The notes below the pieces were generated by a model. That model ran no database searches, had not been told where the DNA came from, and worked only from the letters and a program-made list of their open reading frames with translations. The translations under genes and the position numbers were made by a program. A stretch of DNA of 11,799 bases from Bacteroidota bacterium (lineage in GTDB: Bacteria > Bacteroidota > Bacteroidia > Bacteroidales > Prolixibacteraceae): contig JAMDDG010000241.1 of the NCBI GenBank assembly GCA_023488865.1, positions 1-11,799 of the forward strand. Direction: 5' to 3'. The number at the start of each line of letters is the position of its first letter. Positions within the stretch are counted from its first letter, which is position 1. Positions 1 through 7,517 of this stretch are shown in pieces.

Positions 1-785
1 CGCTGCAAAGTTTTCATGGCACCAATTGCCGTCATGTCGTTTACGGCGAAGATCGCATCCGGTGGTGAGGGAAGGTGCATCAGGTTTCGGGTTGCATCAC
101 CTGCCAGTTCGAAAGAGTCGGCTATGATGACCCAATCTTCCCGAAAGGGGATTCCGTGATCTTCCAGCGCCTGTTTGTATCCTGCCAACCGTTGGGCCCC
201 GATTCCAAGGGTCTGTTGAGTCGTTAGGTGGGCGATGCGCTTGCAGCCGGTATCAATGAGATGGCAGGTTGCATTGTAGGCAGCTTTGCGATCGTCAATA
301 ATAACCCGGTCAACCTCCATTCCTTCCGGCGTCCGATCAAAATAGACCAGGGGAACGCCATTTTCTTCCAGGTTTTGAAGGTGAGAGAAATCGTGTGTCT
401 CCTTGGAGATTGATACCAATGCTCCTTCAACCCGGTTCGACTCCAGGGCTTGCGCATTGATGATCTCACGGGCATAGCTCTCATTCGACTGGCATATCAT
501 GACGTTATACCCGGCTTCGTAAGCCACATCTTCGATTCCGCTGATAACAGTAGAGAAAAAATAATGAACAACCTCCGGCACAATTACTCCGATGGTATTG
601 GTCCGGCTATTTTTCAGGGAGAGAGCTACAGCATTGGGTTTGTACCGAAGTTTGGCTGCCAGGTCATTGACGGCATCCTTGGTCTCCTTACTGATATCCG
701 GATGGTTTTTTAAAGCCCTTGAAACCGTAGATGCAGAGATATTGAGCGCTCTGGCAATGTCTTTGATCGTAATCGGACTACTCAT
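1..785 (-). CDS. LacI-family transcriptional repressor, 3' part missing (runs off left edge)
   Basis: Reading the minus strand from the ATG at 785-783 gives 261 uninterrupted codons with no stop before the edge; LacI proteins are usually about 340 residues, so roughly 80 C-terminal residues are missing. The N-terminal helix-turn-helix is clear: ITIKDIARALNISASTVSRA (residues 5-24), followed by the hinge YKPNAVALSLK (48-58), whose Leu55 sits where LacI proteins insert a leucine into the operator minor groove. The periplasmic-binding-protein-like effector domain starts near residue 62 (NTIGVIVPEV) and includes GALVSIS, VYFDRTP, RIAHLT and IFAVNDMTAIGAM. It is divergent from the sus operon, so a maltose/maltodextrin-responsive repressor of that operon is the likely role; the effector is inferred. 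B. thetaiotaomicron uses SusR, an unrelated membrane sensor, for this job. There is no Shine-Dalgarno-like sequence before the start. Confidence 0.93.
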   Translation of the reverse strand, partial: MSSPITIKDIARALNISASTVSRALKNHPDISKETKDAVNDLAAKLRYKPNAVALSLKNSRTNTIGVIVPEVVHYFFSTVISGIEDVAYEAGYNVMICQSNESYAREIINAQALESNRVEGALVSISKETHDFSHLQNLEENGVPLVYFDRTPEGMEVDRVIIDDRKAAYNATCHLIDTGCKRIAHLTTQQTLGIGAQRLAGYKQALEDHGIPFREDWVIIADSFELAGDATRNLMHLPSPPDAIFAVNDMTAIGAMKTLQ

Positions 786-792
786 GTACGAC

Positions 793-823
793 AAAAGTTA
801 GTTGGATTATTTCGAAGTTGCAA
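793..823 (-). promoter_or_regulatory. Candidate Bacteroidota-type promoter of the lacI gene
   Basis: On the minus strand, TTG (823-821), a 20-nt spacer and TAACTTTT (800-793) match the Bacteroidota sigma-ABfr pattern (TTG at -33, TAnnTTTG at -7, spacer 19-21) in all but the last base of the -7 box. The box ends 7 nt before the ATG, so a transcript would start at or very near the start codon. These motifs are short and the region is AT-rich, so a chance match is possible. Confidence 0.35.
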
Positions 824-965
824 GTTAATCAATTTTTAAACATTATGCCAAGATGTATTTTCGGTCGCTGCAATGGTAAAAACATGATGCCGTTAAGAAA
901 ATTTTTTGCTTTGCTCAACAGATTGCTTCACTGCGTTCGCAATGACTATTGAAAATCAATGTGTT

Positions 966-1051
966 GAGTTAAGGGAAGAGTAGGATGGCGGGGAAATGCA
1001 CAACATATTTCACAAATTGATGCACCCGCCATCCTACTCTTCCCTTAACTC
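966..1051. repeat. Perfect 27-bp inverted repeat, inner core of the palindrome
   Basis: Bases 966-992 and 1025-1051 are exact reverse complements. TTAAGGG lies at 969-975 and CCCTTAA at 1042-1048. The loop is 993-1024; its ends carry TGCA at 997-1000 and 1021-1024, which could pair further. No T-run follows the right arm, so it does not look like an intrinsic terminator. Confidence 0.92.
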
Positions 1052-1070
1052 TCAATATCAACAATATGTC

Positions 1071-1102
1071 GTCATTGCGAGTCGGAACGACGAAGCAATC
1101 TG
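1071..1102 (+). repeat. REP-like repeat copy 1 (right outer arm of the palindrome)
   Basis: Starts GTCATTGCGAGTCGGAACGA and ends CGAAGCAATCTG. It matches the widely seen intergenic consensus of the form GTCATTGCGA..GAACGAAGCAATC, which in other genomes is linked to REP/RAYT-type elements (established knowledge, recalled, not searched). A reverse-oriented copy lies at 919-946. Confidence 0.75.
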
Positions 1103-1195
1103 CTGATTTACAGTTAATTATAAATTTTATACTTATTCTATTTTGATCGTAATGTTATCGTCTCACAACGGTTTAATGGCAGAAGATAAAAATCT

Positions 1196-1228
1196 GTCAT
1201 TGGTAGTGAGAAACGACGAAGCAATTTG
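1196..1228 (+). repeat. REP-like repeat copy 2, diverged
   Basis: GTCATTGGTAGTGAGAAACG then ACGAAGCAATTTG. It differs from copy 1 by a handful of substitutions and one inserted base, and begins exactly 125 bp after it. The DNA following both copies also appears weakly alike, for example TCGTC.CAC at 1158-1166 and 1283-1291. Confidence 0.65.
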
Positions 1229-1320
1229 TTGCTAACTCGCTTAATTCCAATTAAATAAATGTATGATAATTAGCTATCCAAATCGTCGCACCCATTTATT
1301 ATGACAGTTGATGCAATACT

Positions 1321-1381
1321 GTCATTGCTACCACAGCCTGTCCCGATGAAAATCGAGAAGGAACGAAGGGGGAAGCAATCT
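1321..1381 (+). repeat. REP-like repeat copy 3, with extra internal sequence
   Basis: Starts GTCATTGC exactly 125 bp after copy 2 and ends GGAACGAAGGGGGAAGCAATC, but has about 28 extra bases in the middle (around 1329-1358, including CCTGTCCCGATGAAAATCG). The extra bases contain a short stem, CGAT-GAAA-ATCG. Confidence 0.6.
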
Positions 1382-1585
1382 TAAAGTCAATAGTGAAAAT
1401 AGGACAAGTTGAATCGTATAATCCTTTACTCACATATAACCAATAGTTATAGTATAATATTTTATGCCCGAATACAAAGGCTAAACGACATTGACACATC
1501 ATAAATTATTAATTAACACCTAATTCTTAAAAAAATGTAATAAAACAGAAAACATGTTGTAAAACATATTTGATGCAAACGTAAC

Positions 1586-1599
1586 CGCAAACGATTGCG
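1586..1599. promoter_or_regulatory. Putative LacI-family operator
   Basis: CGCAAACGATTGCG is palindromic at 12 of 14 positions around a central CG, fitting the general LacI-family operator form (GCAAnCGnTTGC). A half-site GCAAACG recurs 12 bp upstream at 1575-1581. It lies between the divergent lacI and sus genes, 302 bp before the susC start. It is the best operator candidate I see for the adjacent repressor; binding is inferred from sequence alone. Confidence 0.55.
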
Positions 1600-1774
1600 A
1601 AATGATTTTTTTGAAACAGGCAAAAAACATAGGTTAAATGATTGTTAAATTACATTTATTTGCAGGATTGAAATGGCCTTAAAGAAGGTTTTAGGCGCTA
1701 AACAAATTGATTTTCAACGTTCTTATTTTCGATTTTAAAAAGATGCTCCATGCATTAAATTCTTTAACCATGAT

Positions 1775-1788
1775 TTATGGATCCATAA
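1775..1788. promoter_or_regulatory. 14-bp perfect palindrome of unknown role
   Basis: TTATGGATCCATAA is a perfect palindrome 112 bp upstream of susC. It is AT-centred, so it does not fit a LacI-type site. It could be an operator for another regulator or part of the transcript leader, or chance. Confidence 0.3.
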
Positions 1789-1818
1789 TTTAATCCACTT
1801 GAAACGAGCATGTGACAA

Positions 1819-1854
1819 ATCTCGTAAGATACTTTGCTTGTAGTTTGCGAGATT
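1819..1854 (+). promoter_or_regulatory. Hairpin just upstream of susC
   Basis: AATCTCGTAA (1819-1828) pairs with TTGCGAGATT (1845-1854): a 10-bp stem with one G-U wobble and a 16-nt loop. It ends 46 bp before the susC ATG. It could be a leader RNA stem affecting translation or stability, or a protein-binding site. No T-run follows, so it is not a terminator. Confidence 0.45.
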
Positions 1855-1900
1855 CATGAGAAACTACTAATAGTCATTAATTTAACTAAATTATCATCGA

Positions 1901-4900
1901 ATGAAATTTGAATTAGCAAAGATGAAGATGCTTTGGTTTTTCCTTTTCGCAGTTTTTACATTGCCTGCTTTTGCCCAGGAAAAAACCATCTCCGGAACAG
2001 TTTCCGATGCTACCAGCAAAGAGTCGCTGATTGGAGTAACTGTACTTGTTGAGGGTACGACCAACGGAACAGCGACTGATATTGACGGCAAGTTCACCTT
2101 AAGGGTTACTCCCGGACAGAAAATAGTATTCTCTTTTGTCGGGTATGTACCACAAACAGTAACTGTTGGACAACAAACCACATTTAAAATCGCCCTTAGT
2201 CCCCAGTCCCAGGGATTGGATGAAGTAGTGGTTATCGGTTACGGAACCGTCAAGAAAAATGATGCAACCGGTGCCGTCAGTACGGTAAGTTCCAAAGATT
2301 TTGCCAAAGGCGGAATTACTTCACCTCAAGACCTTATTGTCGGCAAGAGCGCCGGTACGGTGGTAACCTCTTCGGACGGTGCTCCCGGTAGTGGCGCCAC
2401 CATTCGGATCAGAGGTGGATCTTCTATGTCTGCAAGCAACGATCCTTTGATCATCATCGATGGATTTCCGGTAAGTAACTCAGGAATTTCCGGATTAGCG
2501 AACCCTTTAACTACGATCAACCCTAATGACATCGAGACCTTTACGGTATTAAAGGATGCTTCAGCAACCGCTATTTATGGTTCAAGGGCTTCGAACGGGG
2601 TAATTTTGATTACGACCAAAAAAGGCACTGCCGGAAAGCCCATGAAGATAGAATACAATGGTACAGTGTCTGCCAATGTCGTTCCTGCTTATATGGACGT
2701 TCTTTCTGGCGATGAGCTCCGCTCTTTGGCTTTGGATCTCGCCTCAAAAGGTGCTGTTGGCCTGAATATGAATAGTTTAAATCGTCTTGGCAAAGAAAAT
2801 ACCAACTGGCAGAAACAGATCTATCAGACTGCAATTGCACATGACCATAACATCAGCATGAGCGGAGGGATTAAAACCATGCCTTACAGGGCCTCACTCG
2901 GGTATACCAATCAGGATGGTATTCTGAAAACGACCAACATGGAGCGTTCTACCCTTGCAATTGGGCTCGATCCTACTTTTTTTGATAACCACCTGAAAGT
3001 TAGTGTTAACTTAAAAGGAAGCTATACCAAACAAGATTTTGGTAATCAGGGCGCTGTTGGTTCTGCCGTTTTCTACGATCCAACACAACCGGTCCGCAAT
3101 GGTAATACTAAATTTGGCGGATATTTTACATGGGTTAACCTTTCAGATGTTTTGCCCGACGGTACCATGGATCCCAACGGTAGTCCCAATCCGATCGGAG
3201 TTTCCAACCCGGTAGCTTTGTTGAATCAGACAGATAACCGTTCAACCGTGCAACGCAGTCTGGGCAATGTCCAGTTTGATTATAAATTCCATTTTCTCCC
3301 GGAATTAAGGGCCAATTTGAATCTCGGTTACGATTATTTCACCTCCAAGGGGCATAACAACGCCACGAATGACGCTGCTTTTACTTTCCGCAACGGGATA
3401 GGCCAAAAGATAGACTACAAACAGGCAGGTAAATCGCAATTACTTGATTTCTACCTGAACTACGTGAAAGAGATACCTTCGGTAAAGAGTAAAGTAGATG
3501 CAACAGCCGGTTATTCATGGCAACATTTTTACAAAGATGGATCCTCCTTTTCACGGAATGGAGATGAAACGCAAATATCGGATAACTCATCTTTTATCAA
3601 TGAAAACTATTTGATCTCCTTCTTCGGACGGTTGAATTACACTTTCATGGAACGTTATTTGTTGACGGTAACTGTCCGCGATGACGGATCTTCAAGATTT
3701 TCATCAGCAAACCGCTGGGGACTTTTCCCGGCTGCAGCCGTGGCCTGGAAGCTCAAAGATGAATCATTTCTGAAAAATGTTTCCGCAGTTTCTGACCTGA
3801 AATTAAGATTGGGCTGGGGTATCACCGGTCAGCAGGATATTGGTAACGATTTTCCTTATCTGCCAGTTTACCGCGAAAGTACGGCAACGGCCCAATATCA
3901 GTTTGGAAATACTTTATACAATACATTGCGTCCCAATCCTTATGATGCCAACATCAAATGGGAGCAGACTACTACCTATAACGTTGGTTTGGACTTTGGC
4001 TTCCTGAAGAACAGGATTACCGGTTCCATAGATGCCTACAAACGTGACACCAAAGATTTGCTGAACTTTATCCCGATAGCTGCCGGAAGCAACTTTTCCA
4101 ACTTCCTGACAACCAATGTCGGAAATCTTGAAAATAAAGGGCTGGAATTTTCTTTGACCGGTCAAATTATCGCATCAAAGGATTTGAGCTGGAGTGCAGG
4201 TTTCAATGCAGCTTACAATGAAAATAAAATTACCAAGCTGACGAAAACGGACGACCCGAATTATACGGGTGTTGACGTTGGCGGAATAGGCGGAGGCGTT
4301 GGTAACTTCATCCAGAATCAGCGTGTTGGGTTCCCTGCCAACTCATTTTATGTATTCCAACAGGTATACGGATCAAATGGCATGCCGATCGAAGGCCTCT
4401 ATGTTGACCGTACAGGTACCGGAGGAACTGTTACCAGCAACAACCTGAACAAGTACCATTATAAAAAACCGGCCCCTGACGTTACTTTGGGAATCAATTC
4501 ACGGATTGAATACAAAAAATTTGATTTCTCATTTTCAGGAAGGGCCAACCTTGGGAACTATGTTTATAACAATGTTGCTTCAGGGGCGCTTTACTCAACC
4601 GTTTACAACCAGTCCGGATTCTTTAACAATATTCCAAAGCTGGTTAACAACGCGAAGTTTACGAATACACAGTATTTCTCTGATTTCTACATCGAGAACG
4701 CCTCTTTTTTCAAAATGGACAACATGAGTGTCGGATACAATTTTGATCAATTTAAAAAAGTTAAAGCACGGTTAAGCTTTACGGTACAAAATGCCTTTAC
4801 GGTAACCAAATACAAAGGATTAGATCCTGAAGTGAATGGTGGTATTGACAACAATTTCTATCCCCGCCCGAGAGTCTTTGTCCTTGGCGTAAATCTCACA

Positions 4901-4906
4901 TTCTAA
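1901..4906 (+). CDS. susC: SusC-type TonB-dependent outer-membrane glucan transporter
   Basis: This 1001-residue protein forms the gated outer-membrane barrel that imports oligosaccharides bound by SusD, powered by TonB/ExbBD. It has a signal peptide ending near LPAFA-QEK (residue 25), a carboxypeptidase-regulatory-like domain (about 28-102: TISGTVSDATSKESLIGVTV), the SusC hallmark DEVVVIGYGT (107-116), a plug domain (about 117-240, with ATIRIRGGSSM and ASATAIYGSRASNGVILITT), and a long beta-barrel ending in VFVLGVNLTF with terminal Phe. There is no STN domain, so it is not obviously a signalling transducer. Length is normal for the family. The ATG at 1901 is preferred; an in-frame ATG at 1922 would give a shorter but workable signal peptide. 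susD follows after 20 bp. Glucan specificity is inferred from SusE/F and the amylase downstream. Confidence 0.96.
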   Translation: MKFELAKMKMLWFFLFAVFTLPAFAQEKTISGTVSDATSKESLIGVTVLVEGTTNGTATDIDGKFTLRVTPGQKIVFSFVGYVPQTVTVGQQTTFKIALSPQSQGLDEVVVIGYGTVKKNDATGAVSTVSSKDFAKGGITSPQDLIVGKSAGTVVTSSDGAPGSGATIRIRGGSSMSASNDPLIIIDGFPVSNSGISGLANPLTTINPNDIETFTVLKDASATAIYGSRASNGVILITTKKGTAGKPMKIEYNGTVSANVVPAYMDVLSGDELRSLALDLASKGAVGLNMNSLNRLGKENTNWQKQIYQTAIAHDHNISMSGGIKTMPYRASLGYTNQDGILKTTNMERSTLAIGLDPTFFDNHLKVSVNLKGSYTKQDFGNQGAVGSAVFYDPTQPVRNGNTKFGGYFTWVNLSDVLPDGTMDPNGSPNPIGVSNPVALLNQTDNRSTVQRSLGNVQFDYKFHFLPELRANLNLGYDYFTSKGHNNATNDAAFTFRNGIGQKIDYKQAGKSQLLDFYLNYVKEIPSVKSKVDATAGYSWQHFYKDGSSFSRNGDETQISDNSSFINENYLISFFGRLNYTFMERYLLTVTVRDDGSSRFSSANRWGLFPAAAVAWKLKDESFLKNVSAVSDLKLRLGWGITGQQDIGNDFPYLPVYRESTATAQYQFGNTLYNTLRPNPYDANIKWEQTTTYNVGLDFGFLKNRITGSIDAYKRDTKDLLNFIPIAAGSNFSNFLTTNVGNLENKGLEFSLTGQIIASKDLSWSAGFNAAYNENKITKLTKTDDPNYTGVDVGGIGGGVGNFIQNQRVGFPANSFYVFQQVYGSNGMPIEGLYVDRTGTGGTVTSNNLNKYHYKKPAPDVTLGINSRIEYKKFDFSFSGRANLGNYVYNNVASGALYSTVYNQSGFFNNIPKLVNNAKFTNTQYFSDFYIENASFFKMDNMSVGYNFDQFKKVKARLSFTVQNAFTVTKYKGLDPEVNGGIDNNFYPRPRVFVLGVNLTF

Positions 4907-4926
4907 CTTTTTATTAAGGATACGAC

Positions 4927-6492
4927 ATGAAAAACAACAATATAAAAATTTTAGCTCTCCTCTTTGCCACAGTGATGATTGGCTCTTGTGTCAAAGACTT
5001 GAATGTTACGCCGAAAGACCCTAATATCGTAACATCTTTAACTGTTTACGATTCCCCTGCGGCATACAAAGAGGGATTGGCGAAACTGTATGCAACTTTT
5101 GCGTTAAGCGGCCAGCAAGGTCCTGCAGGGCAACCTGATATTGCCGGGATTGATGAGGGGTTCTCGAACTATCTCCGTCAATATTGGAATGCGCAGGAAT
5201 TATCTACCGATGAAGCTGTTATAGCATGGAATGATGCGTCAATCAAAGACTTCCACTGGCAAACCTGGGCCCCGAACGACGTATTCATCGCAGCCATCTA
5301 TTCCAGGATTATGTACACGGTGGCGCTTTGCAACGAATACATCCGTGCAACCACGGGCAAAACCGATGCTGATATCGTGAAATACAATGCCGAAGCCAGG
5401 TTTATCCGTGCATTGGCTTATTATCATGCCATTGATTTATTTGGCAACCCTCCTTTTGTCACTGAGGCTGATTCTCCCGGCGCATTTTTTCCGAAGCAAA
5501 CAACCCGCGCCGCCTTATTTACTTACATCGAATCTGAGCTGAAAGCGATTGAAGGTGTGTTGGGCGCTCCGAGATTTGAGTATGCGCGCGCCGATCAGGC
5601 CGCTGCCTGGACGCTTTTAGCTAAACTCTATCTGAATGCGAAAGTTTATATCGGACAGGATAAGAATACCGAGTGTGTTACCTATTGCAACAAAGTAATT
5701 GCAGCCGGTTATACCTTAATACCCAAGTATGCCAATAACTTCACTGCAGACAATAACCTCAGTCCTGAAATGATTTTAGCGATCACTTCCGACGGTCAGC
5801 ATACCCAAACCTATGGAGGGATGACTTATCTCATCCATGCCGGGATTGGCGGAAGCATGTCGCCTGCCAGATTCGGTGTTGGGGGTGGTTGGGGAGGTAT
5901 CCGTACGACCAAAGCTTTTGTGAACAAATTTGCAGATCCGAGCGGAAATACCGACAAACGCGCGATGTTCTGGACGGATGGCCAAAAACTCGATATTTCT
6001 GACATTGGCCAATTTACCGATGGATGGGCCATTACGAAATACTCCAATCTTACCTCTACAGGAGCTGCAGCCCCCCATGCCCATCCCGATTTTGTGGATA
6101 CCGATTACCCCTTGTTCCGTCTGGCAGATGTTTACCTGATGTACGCAGAAGCTGTTCTCAGAGGAGCGACAACGGGTGATGCCACAACTGCATTGGGGTA
6201 TGTCAATGCGTTACGTCAGCGTGCTTACGGCAACGCCAGTGGAAATATTACAGCCGGTCAACTGACGTTGGATTTCATCCTGGATGAAAGAGCCCGTGAG
6301 CTTTACTGGGAAGGACACCGCAGAACTGACCTTATCCGGTTTGGCAAATTTACCGGTGGAGCTTACTTATGGCCCTGGAAAGGAAAAGTTGCCGCCGGAG
6401 CTGCAACGGAAAGTTTCCGCGACCTTTACCCTATCCCTTCTAACGATTTAGGAGCGAACCCAACTTTAAAACAAAATCCTGGTTATAATTAA
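4927..6492 (+). CDS. susD: SusD/RagB-family starch-binding outer-membrane lipoprotein
   Basis: This 521-residue surface lipoprotein caps the SusC channel and delivers glycan to it. The signal peptide ends in a lipobox, MIGSC, with Cys21 the lipidated residue, followed by VKDLN. The helical TPR-type core shows NAEARFIRALAYYHAIDLFG (about 154-173), typical of the family, and FRLADVYLMYAEAVLRG further on. The C-terminal part carries RARELYWEGHRRTDLIRFG (455-473) and the ending LYPIPSNDLGANPTLKQNPG (from residue 500), near-invariant in SusD proteins. Length is usual. An AAGGA-like sequence lies about 8 bases before the ATG. It sits between susC and susE with 20- and 19-bp gaps, so co-transcription is very likely. 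Starch as ligand is inferred from context; the binding residues cannot be confirmed by eye. Confidence 0.96.
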   Translation: MKNNNIKILALLFATVMIGSCVKDLNVTPKDPNIVTSLTVYDSPAAYKEGLAKLYATFALSGQQGPAGQPDIAGIDEGFSNYLRQYWNAQELSTDEAVIAWNDASIKDFHWQTWAPNDVFIAAIYSRIMYTVALCNEYIRATTGKTDADIVKYNAEARFIRALAYYHAIDLFGNPPFVTEADSPGAFFPKQTTRAALFTYIESELKAIEGVLGAPRFEYARADQAAAWTLLAKLYLNAKVYIGQDKNTECVTYCNKVIAAGYTLIPKYANNFTADNNLSPEMILAITSDGQHTQTYGGMTYLIHAGIGGSMSPARFGVGGGWGGIRTTKAFVNKFADPSGNTDKRAMFWTDGQKLDISDIGQFTDGWAITKYSNLTSTGAAAPHAHPDFVDTDYPLFRLADVYLMYAEAVLRGATTGDATTALGYVNALRQRAYGNASGNITAGQLTLDFILDERARELYWEGHRRTDLIRFGKFTGGAYLWPWKGKVAAGAATESFRDLYPIPSNDLGANPTLKQNPGYN

Positions 6493-6511
6493 ACTTCTAA
6501 ATTTTTGAACA

Positions 6512-7510
6512 ATGAACAAAAAAATATTTATATATCTGACTTTCATTGGGTTGATCGGAATTTTGTTTTCTTGTAAGAAAGATGAAACAAAAGCTATCTT
6601 GTCGGACAATCCAGTTGCACCAACCCTTGTGAGCGTGCCTGATTTAACACTTAAAAGGGCCAATGGGACGAATGTACTCCAATTTGTAGGCACCGCTGTT
6701 GATCCAGGCTTTCAGGCTTCTGCAACCTATTATCTGGAAGCTTGCGTGAAAGGGACTAATTTTAAGGATCCACTATTAATATTTAGCGACAAGCAGGATC
6801 TTTCAATGAAAATATCGGTGAGCGATCTTAACGGGATCTTCCTTAAGAAATACCCTGCAGACCAGCTAACCTCTGTTGATTTGAGAATAAGGTCAGTCCT
6901 TTCAGTAAGTAGCGGAACTGCTTCATTTGTCTATAGTTCCGTTACGAAATCTGCTGATGCTACAACCTATGGATTGCCTCGATTGGACTTAATTGGTTCA
7001 GGTATTACCCAGAAAATCGAATCTGCATTGGGTAATGGCGTTTACGTCAACTTTGTTAAACTTGATGCAACAAAAAGTTTCACTTTGAAAGATCCGGATT
7101 CCAATACTATTTATGGCGGAAGCAACGGAGTACTTTCGGTGAATGGAAGCGGTATTAAATCTACTGCTAACGGATGGTACAGACTTACGGTCGACACCAA
7201 GGCGCTTACTTACAAATTGGAATCTTATATGGTTGGCTTAGTTGGAGACGCAACTCCTAACGGATGGAGTTCACCTGACCAAAAGATGGATTACAATGCG
7301 AGTACAGGAACCTGGTCAATTACACTCAACCTTGTTAGCGGCGGATTCAAATTCAGGCTAAATGATGACTGGGGATGGAACCTGGGCGGAACAACTGATA
7401 ATTTGACCCAAGGTGGAGCGAACTGTTCAGTGACTGCAGGTAATTATACTATTACCTTAACCATCATTAATGGGACAACCGGTACTTATACTATCGTTAA
7501 AAACAACTAA
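6512..7510 (+). CDS. susE: SusE-like outer-membrane starch-binding lipoprotein
   Basis: This 332-residue lipoprotein has signal peptide lipobox LFSC with Cys21, followed by KKDE, a charged stretch of the kind that directs Bacteroidota lipoproteins to the cell surface. Residues about 30-145 form the SusE N-terminal Ig-like domain (PTLVSVPDLTLKRANGTNVL). A middle beta module follows (about 155-237), then a C-terminal starch-binding module (240-330) with GLVGDATPNGW and FKFRLNDDWGWNLGG; its Trp and Lys/Arg residues are of the type that contact starch in SusE/F. The same module occurs twice in the next gene. B. thetaiotaomicron SusE is somewhat longer (387 residues) with the same three-part plan. 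It starts 19 bp after susD, so it belongs to the same operon. SusE is not a catalyst; it retains glucan at the surface. Confidence 0.88.
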   Translation: MNKKIFIYLTFIGLIGILFSCKKDETKAILSDNPVAPTLVSVPDLTLKRANGTNVLQFVGTAVDPGFQASATYYLEACVKGTNFKDPLLIFSDKQDLSMKISVSDLNGIFLKKYPADQLTSVDLRIRSVLSVSSGTASFVYSSVTKSADATTYGLPRLDLIGSGITQKIESALGNGVYVNFVKLDATKSFTLKDPDSNTIYGGSNGVLSVNGSGIKSTANGWYRLTVDTKALTYKLESYMVGLVGDATPNGWSSPDQKMDYNASTGTWSITLNLVSGGFKFRLNDDWGWNLGGTTDNLTQGGANCSVTAGNYTITLTIINGTTGTYTIVKNN

Positions 7511-7517
7511 AACGGTC

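Larger units (their letters stand above)
919..1102. repeat. 184-bp imperfect nested palindrome with REP-like ends
   Basis: The left arm (919-992) and right arm (1025-1102) are reverse complements with a few small indels, around a 32-nt loop (993-1024). The outer parts are REP-like: CAGATTGCTTC at 919-929 and CGCAATGAC at 938-946 pair with GTCATTGCG at 1071-1079 and GAAGCAATCTG at 1092-1102. The inner part is a perfect 27-bp inverted repeat. Between them, 947-965 and 1052-1070 also pair partly. This resembles a BIME-like pair of REP sequences, or a small mobilised palindromic element. Confidence 0.85.
786..1900. other. Divergent intergenic region between lacI and susC
   Basis: No convincing coding sequence lies in these 1,115 bases. 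The left part (about 919-1381) is made of REP-like repeats and a large palindrome. From about 1382 to 1570 the DNA is AT-rich and I see no clear signal. From 1575 to 1900 there are regulatory candidates: GCAAACG at 1575-1581, a CG-centred palindrome at 1586-1599, a 14-bp palindrome at 1775-1788 and a hairpin at 1819-1854. No full match to the Bacteroidota promoter pattern was found upstream of susC; partial -7-like strings occur at 1565 (CATATTTG), 1651 (TACATTTA) and 1724 (TATTTTCG), none with a well-spaced TTG. Confidence 0.8.

Noticed and set aside
224..801. Plus- and minus-strand open frames overlapping the lacI region
   Set aside because: They lie in other frames of a clear LacI-family coding sequence that is open from 785 to the edge and has the expected motifs, so they are shadows.
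1071..1381. Regularly spaced repeats as a CRISPR array
   Set aside because: Only three diverged copies, repeat plus spacer 125 bp, related sequence in the spacers and no cas genes.
1299..1502. 67-codon minus-strand open frame in the intergenic region
   Set aside because: It is the translation of a REP-like repeat copy and AT-rich flank; no domain, no start context, and such frames arise wherever this repeat occurs.
1651..1658. TACATTTA as the susC promoter -7 box
   Set aside because: Matches 7 of 8 consensus positions, but there is no TTG at the required 19-21 bp upstream.
1922..4906. Alternative susC start at the ATG at 1922
   Set aside because: Possible, but the ATG at 1901 gives a complete signal peptide as well, and neither has a distinguishing ribosome-binding sequence; the longer form was kept.
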